From NCBI GenBank assembly GCA_910584985.1, contig CAJUDJ010000004.1, positions 1 through 64,000 on the forward strand: a stretch of 64,000 bases of DNA. Direction: 5' to 3'. A model generated the notes under the pieces. The model was not told where the DNA came from. It made no database searches and worked only from the letters and a program-made list of their open reading frames with translations. The DNA is from an uncultured Eubacterium sp. Lineage in GTDB: Bacteria > Bacillota > Clostridia > Oscillospirales > Acutalibacteraceae. The translations under genes were made by a program, and so were the position numbers. Below, piece after piece: positions 1-8,163 of this stretch (position 1 is the stretch's first letter; each line of letters begins with the position of its first letter).

Positions 1-2
1 CA

Positions 3-854
3 TATAAATGGAAAATGAGCCTTGACGGAATGACGGATGTTCTGCTTTGGGGAACGGTTTTCGGAATTATCTGTGCCAGAGCATACTACGTTGTTTTTCA
101 ATGGGATTATTACAGTGCGCATCCCGGCGAAATTATAGCAATCTGGAACGGCGGAATTGCAATCTACGGCGGAATCATCGGCGCACTTATCGGTGCGGCA
201 ATCGGCTGCAAAATCGGTAAAATCAATTTTCAGAATCTGCTTGATTTAGGCGCTTTGGGTCTTTTAATCGGACAGGGTATCGGCAGATGGGGCAATTTCT
301 TTAATCAGGAAGCGTTCGGAACAAATACGGACACGGCAGTATTCCGTATGTGGTCTCTGAAAATCAAGGAAACACTTCAGACGGAACAGTCCGATCTTCT
401 TCTGAAAGGAATGGAGGTTGACCCGGAAAAGGCGGTTCACCCCACATTTCTTTATGAAAGCATATGGTGTCTTGCCCTTTTTGTAGTGCTGCATATTATT
501 GTAACCAGATTCAGAAAATTCAAGGGTGAAATATTTCTTCTTTACGGAATTTTTTATGGATTGGAACGCATGGTGGTTGAGGGCTTAAGAACAGACAGCC
601 TTTATATTGCAAACACAACAATCCGTGTAAGCCAGCTGCTTTCTGCTGTTATCGTTGTATTGTTTTCTGTATGGCTTACCGTTATGCTTGTTAAGCTGAA
701 AAAGGGAACACTCAGCAGAAAATATCTTATCAATCCGCCGCCGTTGCCGTTTGTGCTTGCAAATGCACCTGTTGCGGCAGAATATATTTATGCGAAAGGA
801 AATTCTGTGCCATCTGAAACAGAATTTTTTAAAGTGAAAAAAGGAGGAAAATAA
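3..854 (+). CDS. lgt: Prolipoprotein diacylglyceryl transferase (5'-truncated by window edge)
   Basis: Transfers the diacylglyceryl group from phosphatidylglycerol to the lipobox cysteine of prolipoproteins in the cytoplasmic membrane. The frame is open to the window edge before the first internal ATG at 15, and family members usually carry roughly 50-60 more N-terminal residues, so the true start lies upstream. The family signature GRWGNFFNQEAFG is present (residues about 90-103 from ATG 15), as is the late conserved arginine region GLERMVVEGLRTDSLY. Several hydrophobic membrane segments are visible. The C-terminal tail after the last membrane helix (about 45 residues, LKKGTLSRKY onward) is polar. 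The stop codon directly abuts the folD start, so the two are probably co-transcribed. The family call is secure; the missing N-terminus is a window effect. Confidence 0.95.
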   Translation, partial: YKWKMSLDGMTDVLLWGTVFGIICARAYYVVFQWDYYSAHPGEIIAIWNGGIAIYGGIIGALIGAAIGCKIGKINFQNLLDLGALGLLIGQGIGRWGNFFNQEAFGTNTDTAVFRMWSLKIKETLQTEQSDLLLKGMEVDPEKAVHPTFLYESIWCLALFVVLHIIVTRFRKFKGEIFLLYGIFYGLERMVVEGLRTDSLYIANTTIRVSQLLSAVIVVLFSVWLTVMLVKLKKGTLSRKYLINPPPLPFVLANAPVAAEYIYAKGNSVPSETEFFKVKKGGK

Positions 855-1709
855 ATGCGTATTATTGACGGAAAAGCAGTTTCTGCGGAAGTCCGTGCAA
901 GAGTTGCGGAGGAAACAGCACAGCTTAAGGACAAGGGTGTTGTGCCGGGTCTGGCCGTTATCATTGTTGGGGAGGATCCTGCTTCGAAGGTTTATGTAAG
1001 AAATAAGGAAAAAGCATGCGAAGAGGTTGGCTTTTACAGCGAAAAGTTTGCATTGCCGGAAACTACTTCCCAGGAAGAGCTGAATGCACTTGTTCAGGAA
1101 CTGAATGAACGCAGGGATATAAACGGTATTCTGTGCCAGCTTCCGCTCCCGAATCATCTTGACGATAAAGAAGTGATTAATCTTATCAACCCGATTAAGG
1201 ATGTGGATGCTTTTCATCCGGTAAATGTCGGGGCGATTATGATTGGCGATTATAATTTTCTGCCCTGCACACCTGCCGGTGTTATGGAACTTATCCATTC
1301 CACTGGTGTGGAGGTGTGCGGTAAAAAGGCAGTGGTAATCGGCAGAAGCAATATTGTGGGCAAACCCATGGCAATGCTTTTGCTGCACGAAAATGCAACC
1401 GTAGAAATCACCCATTCCAAAACACAAAATCTTTCTGAAATAACGGCAGGTGCTGATATTCTTGTGGCAGCCATCGGCAAGGCTAAATTTGTTACGGCGG
1501 ATATGGTGAAAGAGGACGCAGTTGTAATTGATGTGGGAATGAACAGGGATGAAAACGGGAAGCTCTGCGGCGATGTTGATTTTGAAACCGTTAAGGATAA
1601 ATGTGCTTATATTACACCCGTTCCGGGCGGCGTAGGCCCGATGACAATTTCCATGCTGATGCAGAATACGCTTACCGCTGCCAAGATACAGAACGATATA
1701 AAAGAATGA
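855..1709 (+). CDS. folD: Bifunctional methylenetetrahydrofolate dehydrogenase / methenyl-THF cyclohydrolase
   Basis: Cytosolic enzyme interconverting 5,10-methylene-, 5,10-methenyl- and 10-formyl-tetrahydrofolate with NADP, feeding purine and formyl-Met synthesis. At 284 residues it has normal family length. Visible landmarks are YVRNKEKACEEVG with the catalytic lysine, the GILCQLPLP motif, the KDVDAFHP segment, PCTPAGVMELI, the dinucleotide-binding VVIGRSNIVGKPMA and the C-terminal PGGVGPMTISML. The ATG follows the lgt stop with no gap, and the preceding AAAAAAGGAGGA (about 838-849, inside lgt) supplies the ribosome binding site. Its end overlaps the next gene by an ATGA junction. Identification is unambiguous. 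Confidence 0.98.
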   Translation: MRIIDGKAVSAEVRARVAEETAQLKDKGVVPGLAVIIVGEDPASKVYVRNKEKACEEVGFYSEKFALPETTSQEELNALVQELNERRDINGILCQLPLPNHLDDKEVINLINPIKDVDAFHPVNVGAIMIGDYNFLPCTPAGVMELIHSTGVEVCGKKAVVIGRSNIVGKPMAMLLLHENATVEITHSKTQNLSEITAGADILVAAIGKAKFVTADMVKEDAVVIDVGMNRDENGKLCGDVDFETVKDKCAYITPVPGGVGPMTISMLMQNTLTAAKIQNDIKE

Positions 1710-2698
1710 ATTCTGATTTTTTTCAAACTGTATGCAGCAGTCTGATGCTCGGAAAGGTAAAGGGAAAGCCGAAAAAAGTTTCCGGCGGCTATATGCACAA
1801 AATGTATCGCATAAAAACAGATAACGGCAGACAATATGCGATTAAGCTTTTAAATCCTATGATTATGCAGCGTGAAGATGCTTTTGAGAATTACAGGCTT
1901 GCCGAAGAACTGGAACGAAAGCTTCAGCAAAGCGGCATCTCCGTTATTCCTGCGCTGGAATTTAATCATAAGAAAATGCAGTGCATCCATAATCAGTATT
2001 TTTATGTTTTTAACTGGGTGAACGGCAAATCTCTGAAAGCAGGAAAGATTAAAGAAAAGCACTGTGCAGTTATGGGAAAAACGCTGGCACAGATACATAA
2101 TATAGAATGCAGGGCGGAATATTCCAAAAAGCAGGAAGTAGTTATAGACTGGGATTTTTATATAGAAAAATCAAAAAAGGATTGCACTGAGATAACAGCC
2201 CTGCTTACCGGAAACAGAGAACTGCTTTACAGCTCTGCTAAAAACGGAAATCAGGCATTCAAACAGCTTCCCGAAGTTTCCTGCATCAGTAACGGAGATA
2301 TGGACAGTAAAAATGTTTTATGGGAAAATCATAAGCCGTTTATTATAGATTTGGAATGTCTGAATTACGGGAATCCCTATACTGAAATGTTTCAGCTTGC
2401 GCTTTGCTGGTGCGGTTATCCGCATTGCAAAATCAATTATAATCTGCTTGGTGCATTTTTCAGGGCATATCTGCGGGAATCCGATTTGGCGTATGACCTG
2501 AACTGGGAAGCTCTCTATTACAGCAATATCGGCAGACTGGAATGGCTGGAATATAATATTAAGCGGGCGCTTTTTATAGAATGCGCAGACAGAGACGAGC
2601 AGAAGCTGGGTATCGAACAGGTTAAAGAAACAGTAAATCTTATTGTGTATTATGAGAAAGTTAAAAAAGAATTGCTGGATTTTTTAAATCATATTTAA
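1706..2698 (+). CDS. APH/choline-kinase-like phosphotransferase family protein
   Basis: A 330-residue protein of the aminoglycoside phosphotransferase/choline kinase fold. Visible features are an N-terminal nucleotide-binding part with a lysine in QYAIKLLNP and the catalytic (Brenner-type) motif SNGDMDSKNVLW followed by the metal-binding FIIDLECLNYG. The usual first His of the HGD motif is Asn here, while the catalytic Asp is kept. Substrate cannot be inferred; these kinases act on small hydroxylated metabolites as often as on antibiotics. An upstream extension of the frame to 1601 is possible but lies inside folD; ATG 1706 overlaps the folD stop (ATGA), which indicates translational coupling. 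Confidence 0.85.
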   Translation: MNSDFFQTVCSSLMLGKVKGKPKKVSGGYMHKMYRIKTDNGRQYAIKLLNPMIMQREDAFENYRLAEELERKLQQSGISVIPALEFNHKKMQCIHNQYFYVFNWVNGKSLKAGKIKEKHCAVMGKTLAQIHNIECRAEYSKKQEVVIDWDFYIEKSKKDCTEITALLTGNRELLYSSAKNGNQAFKQLPEVSCISNGDMDSKNVLWENHKPFIIDLECLNYGNPYTEMFQLALCWCGYPHCKINYNLLGAFFRAYLRESDLAYDLNWEALYYSNIGRLEWLEYNIKRALFIECADRDEQKLGIEQVKETVNLIVYYEKVKKELLDFLNHI

Positions 2699-2720
2699 CC
2701 ACCTTGGGTATTTTATAAAA

Positions 2721-2760
2721 ACAGAACGGAACATCATCGGATGTTCCGTTCTGTTTTTTC
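2721..2760. terminator. Bidirectional rho-independent terminator
   Basis: Perfect 15-bp stem (2721-2735 with 2740-2754) around an ATCG loop, followed by a T run on the plus strand and preceded by an A run that serves the minus strand. It separates the converging APH-like gene and the metallophosphoesterase gene. Confidence 0.93.
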
Positions 2761-2761
2761 G

Positions 2762-4129
2762 TTAATCTTCAAGTATCAGTTCGGCATTATAATCGTCAAT
2801 GCCGTAATTTCCTGCCGAATTTTTCAGAATATCAAATAAGTCAACCCGTATGCCGTCTGTATTTTTAATATTCAGTCTTTTCAGTATAAAATTAAACCGT
2901 TTCAGAAAACGCAGAAGAACATCGCCTTTCGGTGTGCCCTCTGTAAATTTCTGATTTCCGCTGAATAGGTTTCTGACAAGCTCTGCGATATAATCTTTAA
3001 GCAGCATTTGTTTTATAGAAGCATCGCATTTAATGCAAAGCAGGCTTGCCGTTTTCCCAACGGTTAGCTTATTCAGTGCATTTCCTGTTCTTCTCACAAC
3101 CGGAAACAGATTTTTCTTATCACCTGCACCGAATTTTCCAAGCATCCGTTCGGGATTGCTGCGCATATCATCCAGCATATTCAAAATCATACTGTCAAAC
3201 AAATCATCCAGATATTTTATGCAGCTTCTGCCGTTTGTGTTCCATTCAAAATCAGGGCAGTTTATCGTTTCAATTTTAACTTTCTTTCTGCTTTCAACCG
3301 TAATAAGCCGCATAACAGAGGGGCTTGCAATGATGGAGCCTGTGCATACATCATAAAATTTACTGCCTTTTTGCGTTACTTTTTCATTAATGCTTTGATT
3401 ATGCATATGGCCTGTGAACACAAGATGCACACCTTCATCGGCAAGCATAGAGGATATATCGCCTGCATTTTTCTGCACGGCAGCAGGCACAACTGAAAAA
3501 ATCGGCTGGCCGGGCAGAAGCGGATAATGGTTCATGGCAATCATCATCTGGTTATCCTGCCTTGCCTTTGCAGTCTGTGCCTTTATCCATTCTATCTGTT
3601 CGTCATCATAGGTTTTGAAATCCCTGCAGTCGCCATCGTTATTCAGCGCCAGCAGGCGGATACCCTCGCAAAGCTGGGCAACATAGGAAAGATGTTTTTT
3701 ATCCACAGCGATTGCATCCTTAAATCCGAATTCATAATACAAATCGAACAGATCATCCCTTTTTGCCGCTTTCGGTGCATAGCGCCCTTCCTCTGTAAAG
3801 GCGAAAGCCTCGTCATCATCGCTTTTAAAATCATGGTCTGCTGTAATGGTGAAAATCCGTTTTCCGCCGGTTTTCAGCTTTTTCAGAAGTTCTATAAAGC
3901 CAAGATGGCTTTCAGTTTCTCCGTTAAAGGATAAATCGCCCGCAATCAGAATGGTGTCGGCAAGCTCTGTTTTTCCAAGCCAGTCAAATACAGCGTTGTT
4001 GATTGCTTCGGTTTCTGCAAAACATTTCTGCTCAAAACGCATAAATTCATCATATTCTTTTCCGCAGGCACCAAGTGAATTCTTAAAAAAGTGTGTGTCT
4101 GTAAGCACTAAAAAGTTAAAATTTTTCAT
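2762..4129 (-). CDS. Calcineurin-like metallophosphoesterase
   Basis: A 455-residue cytoplasmic protein with the metallophosphoesterase landmarks in order: VLTDTHF (D-x-H), AGDLSFNGE (GD..), TADHDF in place of the usual GNHD, AMNHYP and TGHMH. The Asn-to-Asp change in the third motif touches a metal-ligand position, though variants there occur in this superfamily. The C-terminal about 150 residues after the catalytic domain are not recognised. ATG 4129 is preferred over an upstream ATG at 4210 because AAGGGGA sits just before it and the longer version would run deep into the upstream gene. It is the last gene of the 7999-2762 operon. The substrate is unknown; phosphodiester or phosphomonoester cleavage is the family role. 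Confidence 0.85.
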   Translation of the reverse strand: MKNFNFLVLTDTHFFKNSLGACGKEYDEFMRFEQKCFAETEAINNAVFDWLGKTELADTILIAGDLSFNGETESHLGFIELLKKLKTGGKRIFTITADHDFKSDDDEAFAFTEEGRYAPKAAKRDDLFDLYYEFGFKDAIAVDKKHLSYVAQLCEGIRLLALNNDGDCRDFKTYDDEQIEWIKAQTAKARQDNQMMIAMNHYPLLPGQPIFSVVPAAVQKNAGDISSMLADEGVHLVFTGHMHNQSINEKVTQKGSKFYDVCTGSIIASPSVMRLITVESRKKVKIETINCPDFEWNTNGRSCIKYLDDLFDSMILNMLDDMRSNPERMLGKFGAGDKKNLFPVVRRTGNALNKLTVGKTASLLCIKCDASIKQMLLKDYIAELVRNLFSGNQKFTEGTPKGDVLLRFLKRFNFILKRLNIKNTDGIRVDLFDILKNSAGNYGIDDYNAELILED

Positions 4130-4137
4130 GATTCCCC

Positions 4138-6036
4138 TTATTTCATCAGCCTGTTTTTCAAAACAGGCATCCATAATCCGGCCTGCACAGAGCGGTGATT
4201 GAAGCCGCACTCCGAAGCCTTAACAGTGTCATACCAATCGGTAAAGCAGTTTTTATCGTTTGTTGCTTCAAGATATTTCACAATACATTCTGAAAATGAT
4301 TTTGTTGTTTCTGTTGTGCTGTCCAGGCATGAGGCCCACAGCATCCAGTCTGTTTTGGTAAAATCTTTTCTGTAATCCAGCGGCGTTCCGTATGGATTCA
4401 TCATCTTTTTATATTGGCTGATTTCATTTTTATATAGTTCATTTCCGAATAAATCAAAGCCAAACAGAATGTCCCAAACCAGATTATATTTCAGGCTCCA
4501 GCTGTTTTCATTTCCGATGGAAAAGCTTAAATAGCCGCCTTTTGTTTCGGAAAGGCTTATCAGTTTTTCTGCATTGTGCTTTGCGATTTCAAAGCAATCT
4601 GTTTTTATTCCGAGAGCCTCGCTTATTTTGGAAAAGCAGGCAATTCCCATTATGCTTTTTATGGCAAGATTAACATTTTTTTCGCTGTGGCCTGCAAAAT
4701 CATCTGTGCAAAGCTGATTTTCAAGCACCACGCCGCAGTCGGTCAGGTAATCAGCCCATTTTTTCAGCAGACGGTAATATTCCTTCAACTGTGTGCTGTC
4801 GTTTGTAATCCGATAATAAGCATAGGCTGTAATCAGCATATTGCCGCATTCCTCAATGGGCATATGACACGCCGGATTCAGAACATTCTTTTTGATTTTG
4901 TAGAGCTCTTTTTTTCTGTGGTAATACAGCCTGTTCAGTCCGTAAACCTGCCCGTTTGCAATCGGATATTGCCCTATATCATGGGGCGCAAAGCGGTTTT
5001 TCCATGCTGCAGTGCCTGCAAATTCAAATATGCCCGTAAGCATTGCCCGAACAAGTTCGGGCCGGTAAAGCAGAAACATCGGAATTGCCGGATAAGTTAC
5101 ATCCACGGTGTTTATGCATCCGTTTGAATTGCACTCTTTTGAAAAGTAAAGCAAATCTCCTTTACAACTTCTGAACAGCTTATGTGCTGCCAGCACCTGC
5201 CGTGCAGCAGTGGTAAGTATACTGCAGTAATCCTTTCCGAATTCCTCTGCATCGTTTAAAACCATTTTATTCTGCTTCTTGATTCTGCCGTATAAATCTT
5301 TTTTGTTTTTTAGGCAGTACTGTATGGCTGCCTCGATTGATTTATGTTTTTCCGTCCACAGTCCTTTATATTTCACACCCATATATTCTATTGAATAAAT
5401 GTCGTCAAAAGCCACAATGTGAAACAGGGAACTTTTTCCTTTTATTTCTGCATGCTGCACTGCGGAAATCGAATTTTTATTTATACAGGGATTTCCGCCG
5501 AAAATGTAAAAATAACCCCAGTCGGCAGCAACGGCATCGCCGCTTTTATAAATAGGCTTTTGTGTTGTTCTGCCCATTTTTGCCGCTTTTCCGCAGGGAA
5601 GCGAAACGATTTCCTTTGCCGTGCTTTTTCTGATGTTATAGCAGAATTCCTCGTGCATAGACAAAGAAACAGAAACCTGATGCTTTTTATCATCGCCGAA
5701 CTGAATCTTGTATTCAATGAAGGAGCAGGGGAGTGATAAATCATAAAGATTGTCGAACAAAAGCGGTGTCCAGAATTTTACCTTAAGTGTAAAATCTGCA
5801 TTTTCAAATGTATAGACGGTTATGTAAGGCGTAATTTCAAGTGCGGTTTGCGGAATAATGTATTCATCTCCCAATCCCATAAAACGATAATTTTTTCCGT
5901 CAATCTGAATTGTGCCTTTCATCCTCTTTTTCAGCCCGCACCAAAGTGCTGTATCACTGTCATACAGCTTATCTGATTTGGACCATATGCTGAAAAACGG
6001 ATCAACCGTTATCAGCGGATATGCCGGTAGCTTCAT
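4138..6036 (-). CDS. Glutaminase A-like / DUF4965-type six-hairpin protein
   Basis: A 632-residue protein resembling the DUF4964-DUF5127-DUF4965-DUF1793 architecture of fungal glutaminase A and related bacterial proteins. The N-terminal YPLITVDPFFSIW is a DUF4964-like start; CTDDFAGHSEKNVNLAIKSI and the later TKTDWMLWASCL match the alpha/alpha-hairpin domain typical of glycosidase-like folds. No signal peptide is seen, so it is probably cytoplasmic. ATG 6036 is chosen over ATG 6042 because GAGGT then has a 6-nt spacing. Its position between an MBL-like gene and a phosphoesterase, behind a sugar-type symporter, points to carbohydrate processing rather than glutamine hydrolysis, but this is inference. 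Confidence 0.8.
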   Translation of the reverse strand: MKLPAYPLITVDPFFSIWSKSDKLYDSDTALWCGLKKRMKGTIQIDGKNYRFMGLGDEYIIPQTALEITPYITVYTFENADFTLKVKFWTPLLFDNLYDLSLPCSFIEYKIQFGDDKKHQVSVSLSMHEEFCYNIRKSTAKEIVSLPCGKAAKMGRTTQKPIYKSGDAVAADWGYFYIFGGNPCINKNSISAVQHAEIKGKSSLFHIVAFDDIYSIEYMGVKYKGLWTEKHKSIEAAIQYCLKNKKDLYGRIKKQNKMVLNDAEEFGKDYCSILTTAARQVLAAHKLFRSCKGDLLYFSKECNSNGCINTVDVTYPAIPMFLLYRPELVRAMLTGIFEFAGTAAWKNRFAPHDIGQYPIANGQVYGLNRLYYHRKKELYKIKKNVLNPACHMPIEECGNMLITAYAYYRITNDSTQLKEYYRLLKKWADYLTDCGVVLENQLCTDDFAGHSEKNVNLAIKSIMGIACFSKISEALGIKTDCFEIAKHNAEKLISLSETKGGYLSFSIGNENSWSLKYNLVWDILFGFDLFGNELYKNEISQYKKMMNPYGTPLDYRKDFTKTDWMLWASCLDSTTETTKSFSECIVKYLEATNDKNCFTDWYDTVKASECGFNHRSVQAGLWMPVLKNRLMK

Positions 6037-6048
6037 AATCATACCTCA

Positions 6049-6552
6049 TTATTTATGAATGTTGCTGAAATAATCAATTCTGCCGTTTTTGTGAACTTCG
6101 GCAATTACACCGTTTTCCGTTCCCGTAACAAAAATATCGGAACGGGCAATAAGTTTTATTTTAAAACAAGTTTTTTTATCTGCGCCCTTATGGCGGTTTG
6201 TAATGATGCAGGTGTCGGGCTTCAGGGTTTTGAGCCAGCAAACGGATGTTGAGCCTGCATAGCTGTGATGCCCCACCTTCAGCAGATTGATTTTGCCAAT
6301 CTGCGGTGCAAGCCTTTTTTCATCACCGCTGAAATTATCAATATCACCTGCAAGAAAAATTCTTGTGCCGTCTTTTTCCAGAAGAATGCCCAGGGAACGG
6401 TCATTTTCGCCAACCTTTTTGCAGTCATTATCCTCTGCGCAGTCAATCAATGCAAATTTTCCGCAGCTTTCTATAAGAATGGCATCGGAAGCGGCTGTGT
6501 TCAGAAAGTGAATCCGGTCCGCTGCCGTATTGCTTTTTTTATATTCACTCAT
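6049..6552 (-). CDS. MBL-fold (ComEC C-terminal-like) protein with internal deletion; possible pseudogene
   Basis: A 167-residue remnant-like protein. The N-terminal strand region (DRIHFLNTAASDAILIES then KFALIDCAEDND) is the start of a ComEC/Rec2-type metallo-beta-lactamase fold, and from KVGENDRSLGILLEKDG through LAGDIDN and LLKVGHHSYAGST it is the second half of the same fold. The intervening part that should carry the HxHxDH metal motif, typically about 90-100 residues, is missing in frame at about position 6420. The protein therefore lacks most metal ligands and is unlikely to be an active hydrolase. The start is uncertain (6552 or 6570; no clear SD). It is embedded in the symporter-glutaminase-like operon with a 4-bp gap after the symporter stop. 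Confidence 0.7.
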   Translation of the reverse strand: MSEYKKSNTAADRIHFLNTAASDAILIESCGKFALIDCAEDNDCKKVGENDRSLGILLEKDGTRIFLAGDIDNFSGDEKRLAPQIGKINLLKVGHHSYAGSTSVCWLKTLKPDTCIITNRHKGADKKTCFKIKLIARSDIFVTGTENGVIAEVHKNGRIDYFSNIHK

Positions 6553-6556
6553 GGCA

Positions 6557-7999
6557 TTATGCGTTCTCACTGTTGTTTCCTATTTGTTTTTCACGCTGTG
6601 CAATAACTGCGTTGTGCATATCCTCTTTTGTTTTGCCTGTTAATTTGTAGAAGAAGAACGGCACGCCGGCAAGGAACATCATAATTCCGTGAACAATCGT
6701 GTAGAAGAACAGCAGCAGAATTTTTGTTTTCAGGCTTTGTGCAGGCTCCGGCACTGCGTCCGTAGGCTGAATGTAGCCGATGATGGAATTGCTGCCGTAA
6801 AGCACAAGCGGTGCAAGTGTGCTTGCAATTGTTCCGCTGATCAGTGTGCCGATGCCGATAACTGTGGGAAGCGTTGCGTCAAGCCTTTTTCCTGTTTTAA
6901 GCTCAATATCCTCAAGCACATCTGCCTTGAACATATTCGGCAGAAGGTTGGATGCGCCGAACTGTAAACCGATAAGAAACAGGAAAACAATGAATACAAT
7001 CTGAAGCACGGGGCTTGGATTTTTAAAGTAAATATATCCAATAGCAAAGGCAGCTGCATTTGCAATAATGGAATAAATGCCGCTTGCGATATACAGAACT
7101 TTTGAATTGAATTTTTTAAGCAGGAAATTGATAACAAGCATGCCTACTGCAGTTCCTATACCTGTCGGCAGACCGAAAAGCAGGAATTTGGAGGTGCTGC
7201 CAAGAAGTGCTGCTGCAAGGAAAACGCCCATAAATGTGGAAATATTGCGGAAGCTTTTCAGAAATTCCGAAATAATTATAGCCCAGGCATATTTGTTTTT
7301 GATTACATCGCCAAAGCCGGCAATCGGATTTTTCTTTTCATTATTGTAGGAGGTGCGTTCCTTAACAGCGCTCATACCAAGCAGAATTGTAATAACGCCC
7401 ACAACGCCGCAAAGCCCTGCGCCGATGATATACTGTGTGCCTTCGTTTTTCCAGATAAGACCGATTACAAGAATGATAACAAGCGGCGCGGAATTTCCGA
7501 TTGCCGAAGCAATGCTTTTAAAGGAAATGACATCATCGCGTTCCTTCATATTCGGCGTCATTACAAAGGATACCATATTGATGGTTTCACCGAAGCCGCA
7601 GCAAACTGCCCATGCAACTGCAACAGTAACAATATAAACCATAAGAAGCGTTCCCGTAAGGGAAGGGGGGGTCCAGAAGGTGAGCACCAAAAGAATGCCC
7701 AGCGGCACTGCCACAAGCAGCGCAAGCGGTCTGAATTTTCCGCTCTTACCTGTTTTTCTGCCGTCTATATACATTGCTATTAAGAAATTAAGTATAAACG
7801 GAATAACGCTTGTAAGCGTATTGAAAAGAGCGGTCTGCCCCTCCTGCAGCCTTAATACATTAACAAGATAAGCGCTTCTGTAGGAGCCAATCATACCCGT
7901 CATATTTGTGTAAAAGAATACTGCCATTAAATAGAGTATCCATTCCTTAAGTTTCAGATGCCGTATATTTACATCTGAAATTGAACTTTGTGTCTGCAT
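6557..7999 (-). CDS. GPH-family sodium/proton:sugar symporter (MFS_2)
   Basis: A 480-residue polytopic membrane protein with about 12 hydrophobic helices. It has the glycoside-pentoside-hexuronide:cation symporter style: ISFKSIASAIGNSAPL, YIDGRKTGKSGKFRPLALL (the DGRTxxxGKFRP-like cytoplasmic loop after helix 2) and MKERDDVISF. It probably imports a glycoside with Na+ or H+. It is the first gene of a minus-strand operon, preceded by a GGGG ribosome binding site (8007-8010) and a good promoter (8035-8063). The divergent GntR-type gene is the obvious regulator. Substrate cannot be read from sequence; the downstream enzymes suggest a glycan breakdown product. Confidence 0.88.
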   Translation of the reverse strand: MQTQSSISDVNIRHLKLKEWILYLMAVFFYTNMTGMIGSYRSAYLVNVLRLQEGQTALFNTLTSVIPFILNFLIAMYIDGRKTGKSGKFRPLALLVAVPLGILLVLTFWTPPSLTGTLLMVYIVTVAVAWAVCCGFGETINMVSFVMTPNMKERDDVISFKSIASAIGNSAPLVIILVIGLIWKNEGTQYIIGAGLCGVVGVITILLGMSAVKERTSYNNEKKNPIAGFGDVIKNKYAWAIIISEFLKSFRNISTFMGVFLAAALLGSTSKFLLFGLPTGIGTAVGMLVINFLLKKFNSKVLYIASGIYSIIANAAAFAIGYIYFKNPSPVLQIVFIVFLFLIGLQFGASNLLPNMFKADVLEDIELKTGKRLDATLPTVIGIGTLISGTIASTLAPLVLYGSNSIIGYIQPTDAVPEPAQSLKTKILLLFFYTIVHGIMMFLAGVPFFFYKLTGKTKEDMHNAVIAQREKQIGNNSENA

Positions 8000-8034
8000 A
8001 AAAATACCCCTTTTTATAAATATTTACATTCTAT

Positions 8035-8063
8035 ATTGTATAATAAGCGTGTATGATTTTCAA
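8035..8063 (-). promoter_or_regulatory. Sigma-A promoter of the symporter operon
   Basis: On the minus strand TTGAAA (8063-8058) and TACAAT (8040-8035) are separated by 17 nt, upstream of the symporter start at 7999. Confidence 0.7.
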
Positions 8064-8098
8064 TTCTTTGAATAACCAAAAATATTGCTTCTTGTTTG

Positions 8099-8127
8099 TT
8101 GACAATTCAAGGGTAATGATATATCAT
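8099..8127 (+). promoter_or_regulatory. Sigma-A promoter of the GntR-type regulator
   Basis: TTGACA (8099-8104), a 17-nt spacer and TATCAT (8122-8127). The -10 box lies inside the palindromic operator, consistent with autorepression. Confidence 0.75.
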
Positions 8128-8148
8128 TTAAACATAAATGATATATTT
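8115..8148. promoter_or_regulatory. Palindromic operator candidate for the GntR-type regulator
   Basis: A 12-bp perfect inverted repeat (8119-8130 with 8135-8146, 4-nt spacer); its left half is itself part of the palindrome AATGATATATCATT (8115-8128). The core ATGATATAT thus occurs twice. It overlaps the regulator -10 box and lies 52 bp from the symporter -35, an arrangement expected for local repression. Confidence 0.65.
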
Positions 8149-8163
8149 AAGGCGGGGTTCGTT

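Noticed and set aside
585..1427. Long minus-strand ORF opposite lgt/folD
   Set aside because: Codon-level shadow of two secure genes; Cys/His/Phe-rich translation, no family resemblance, no ribosome binding site.
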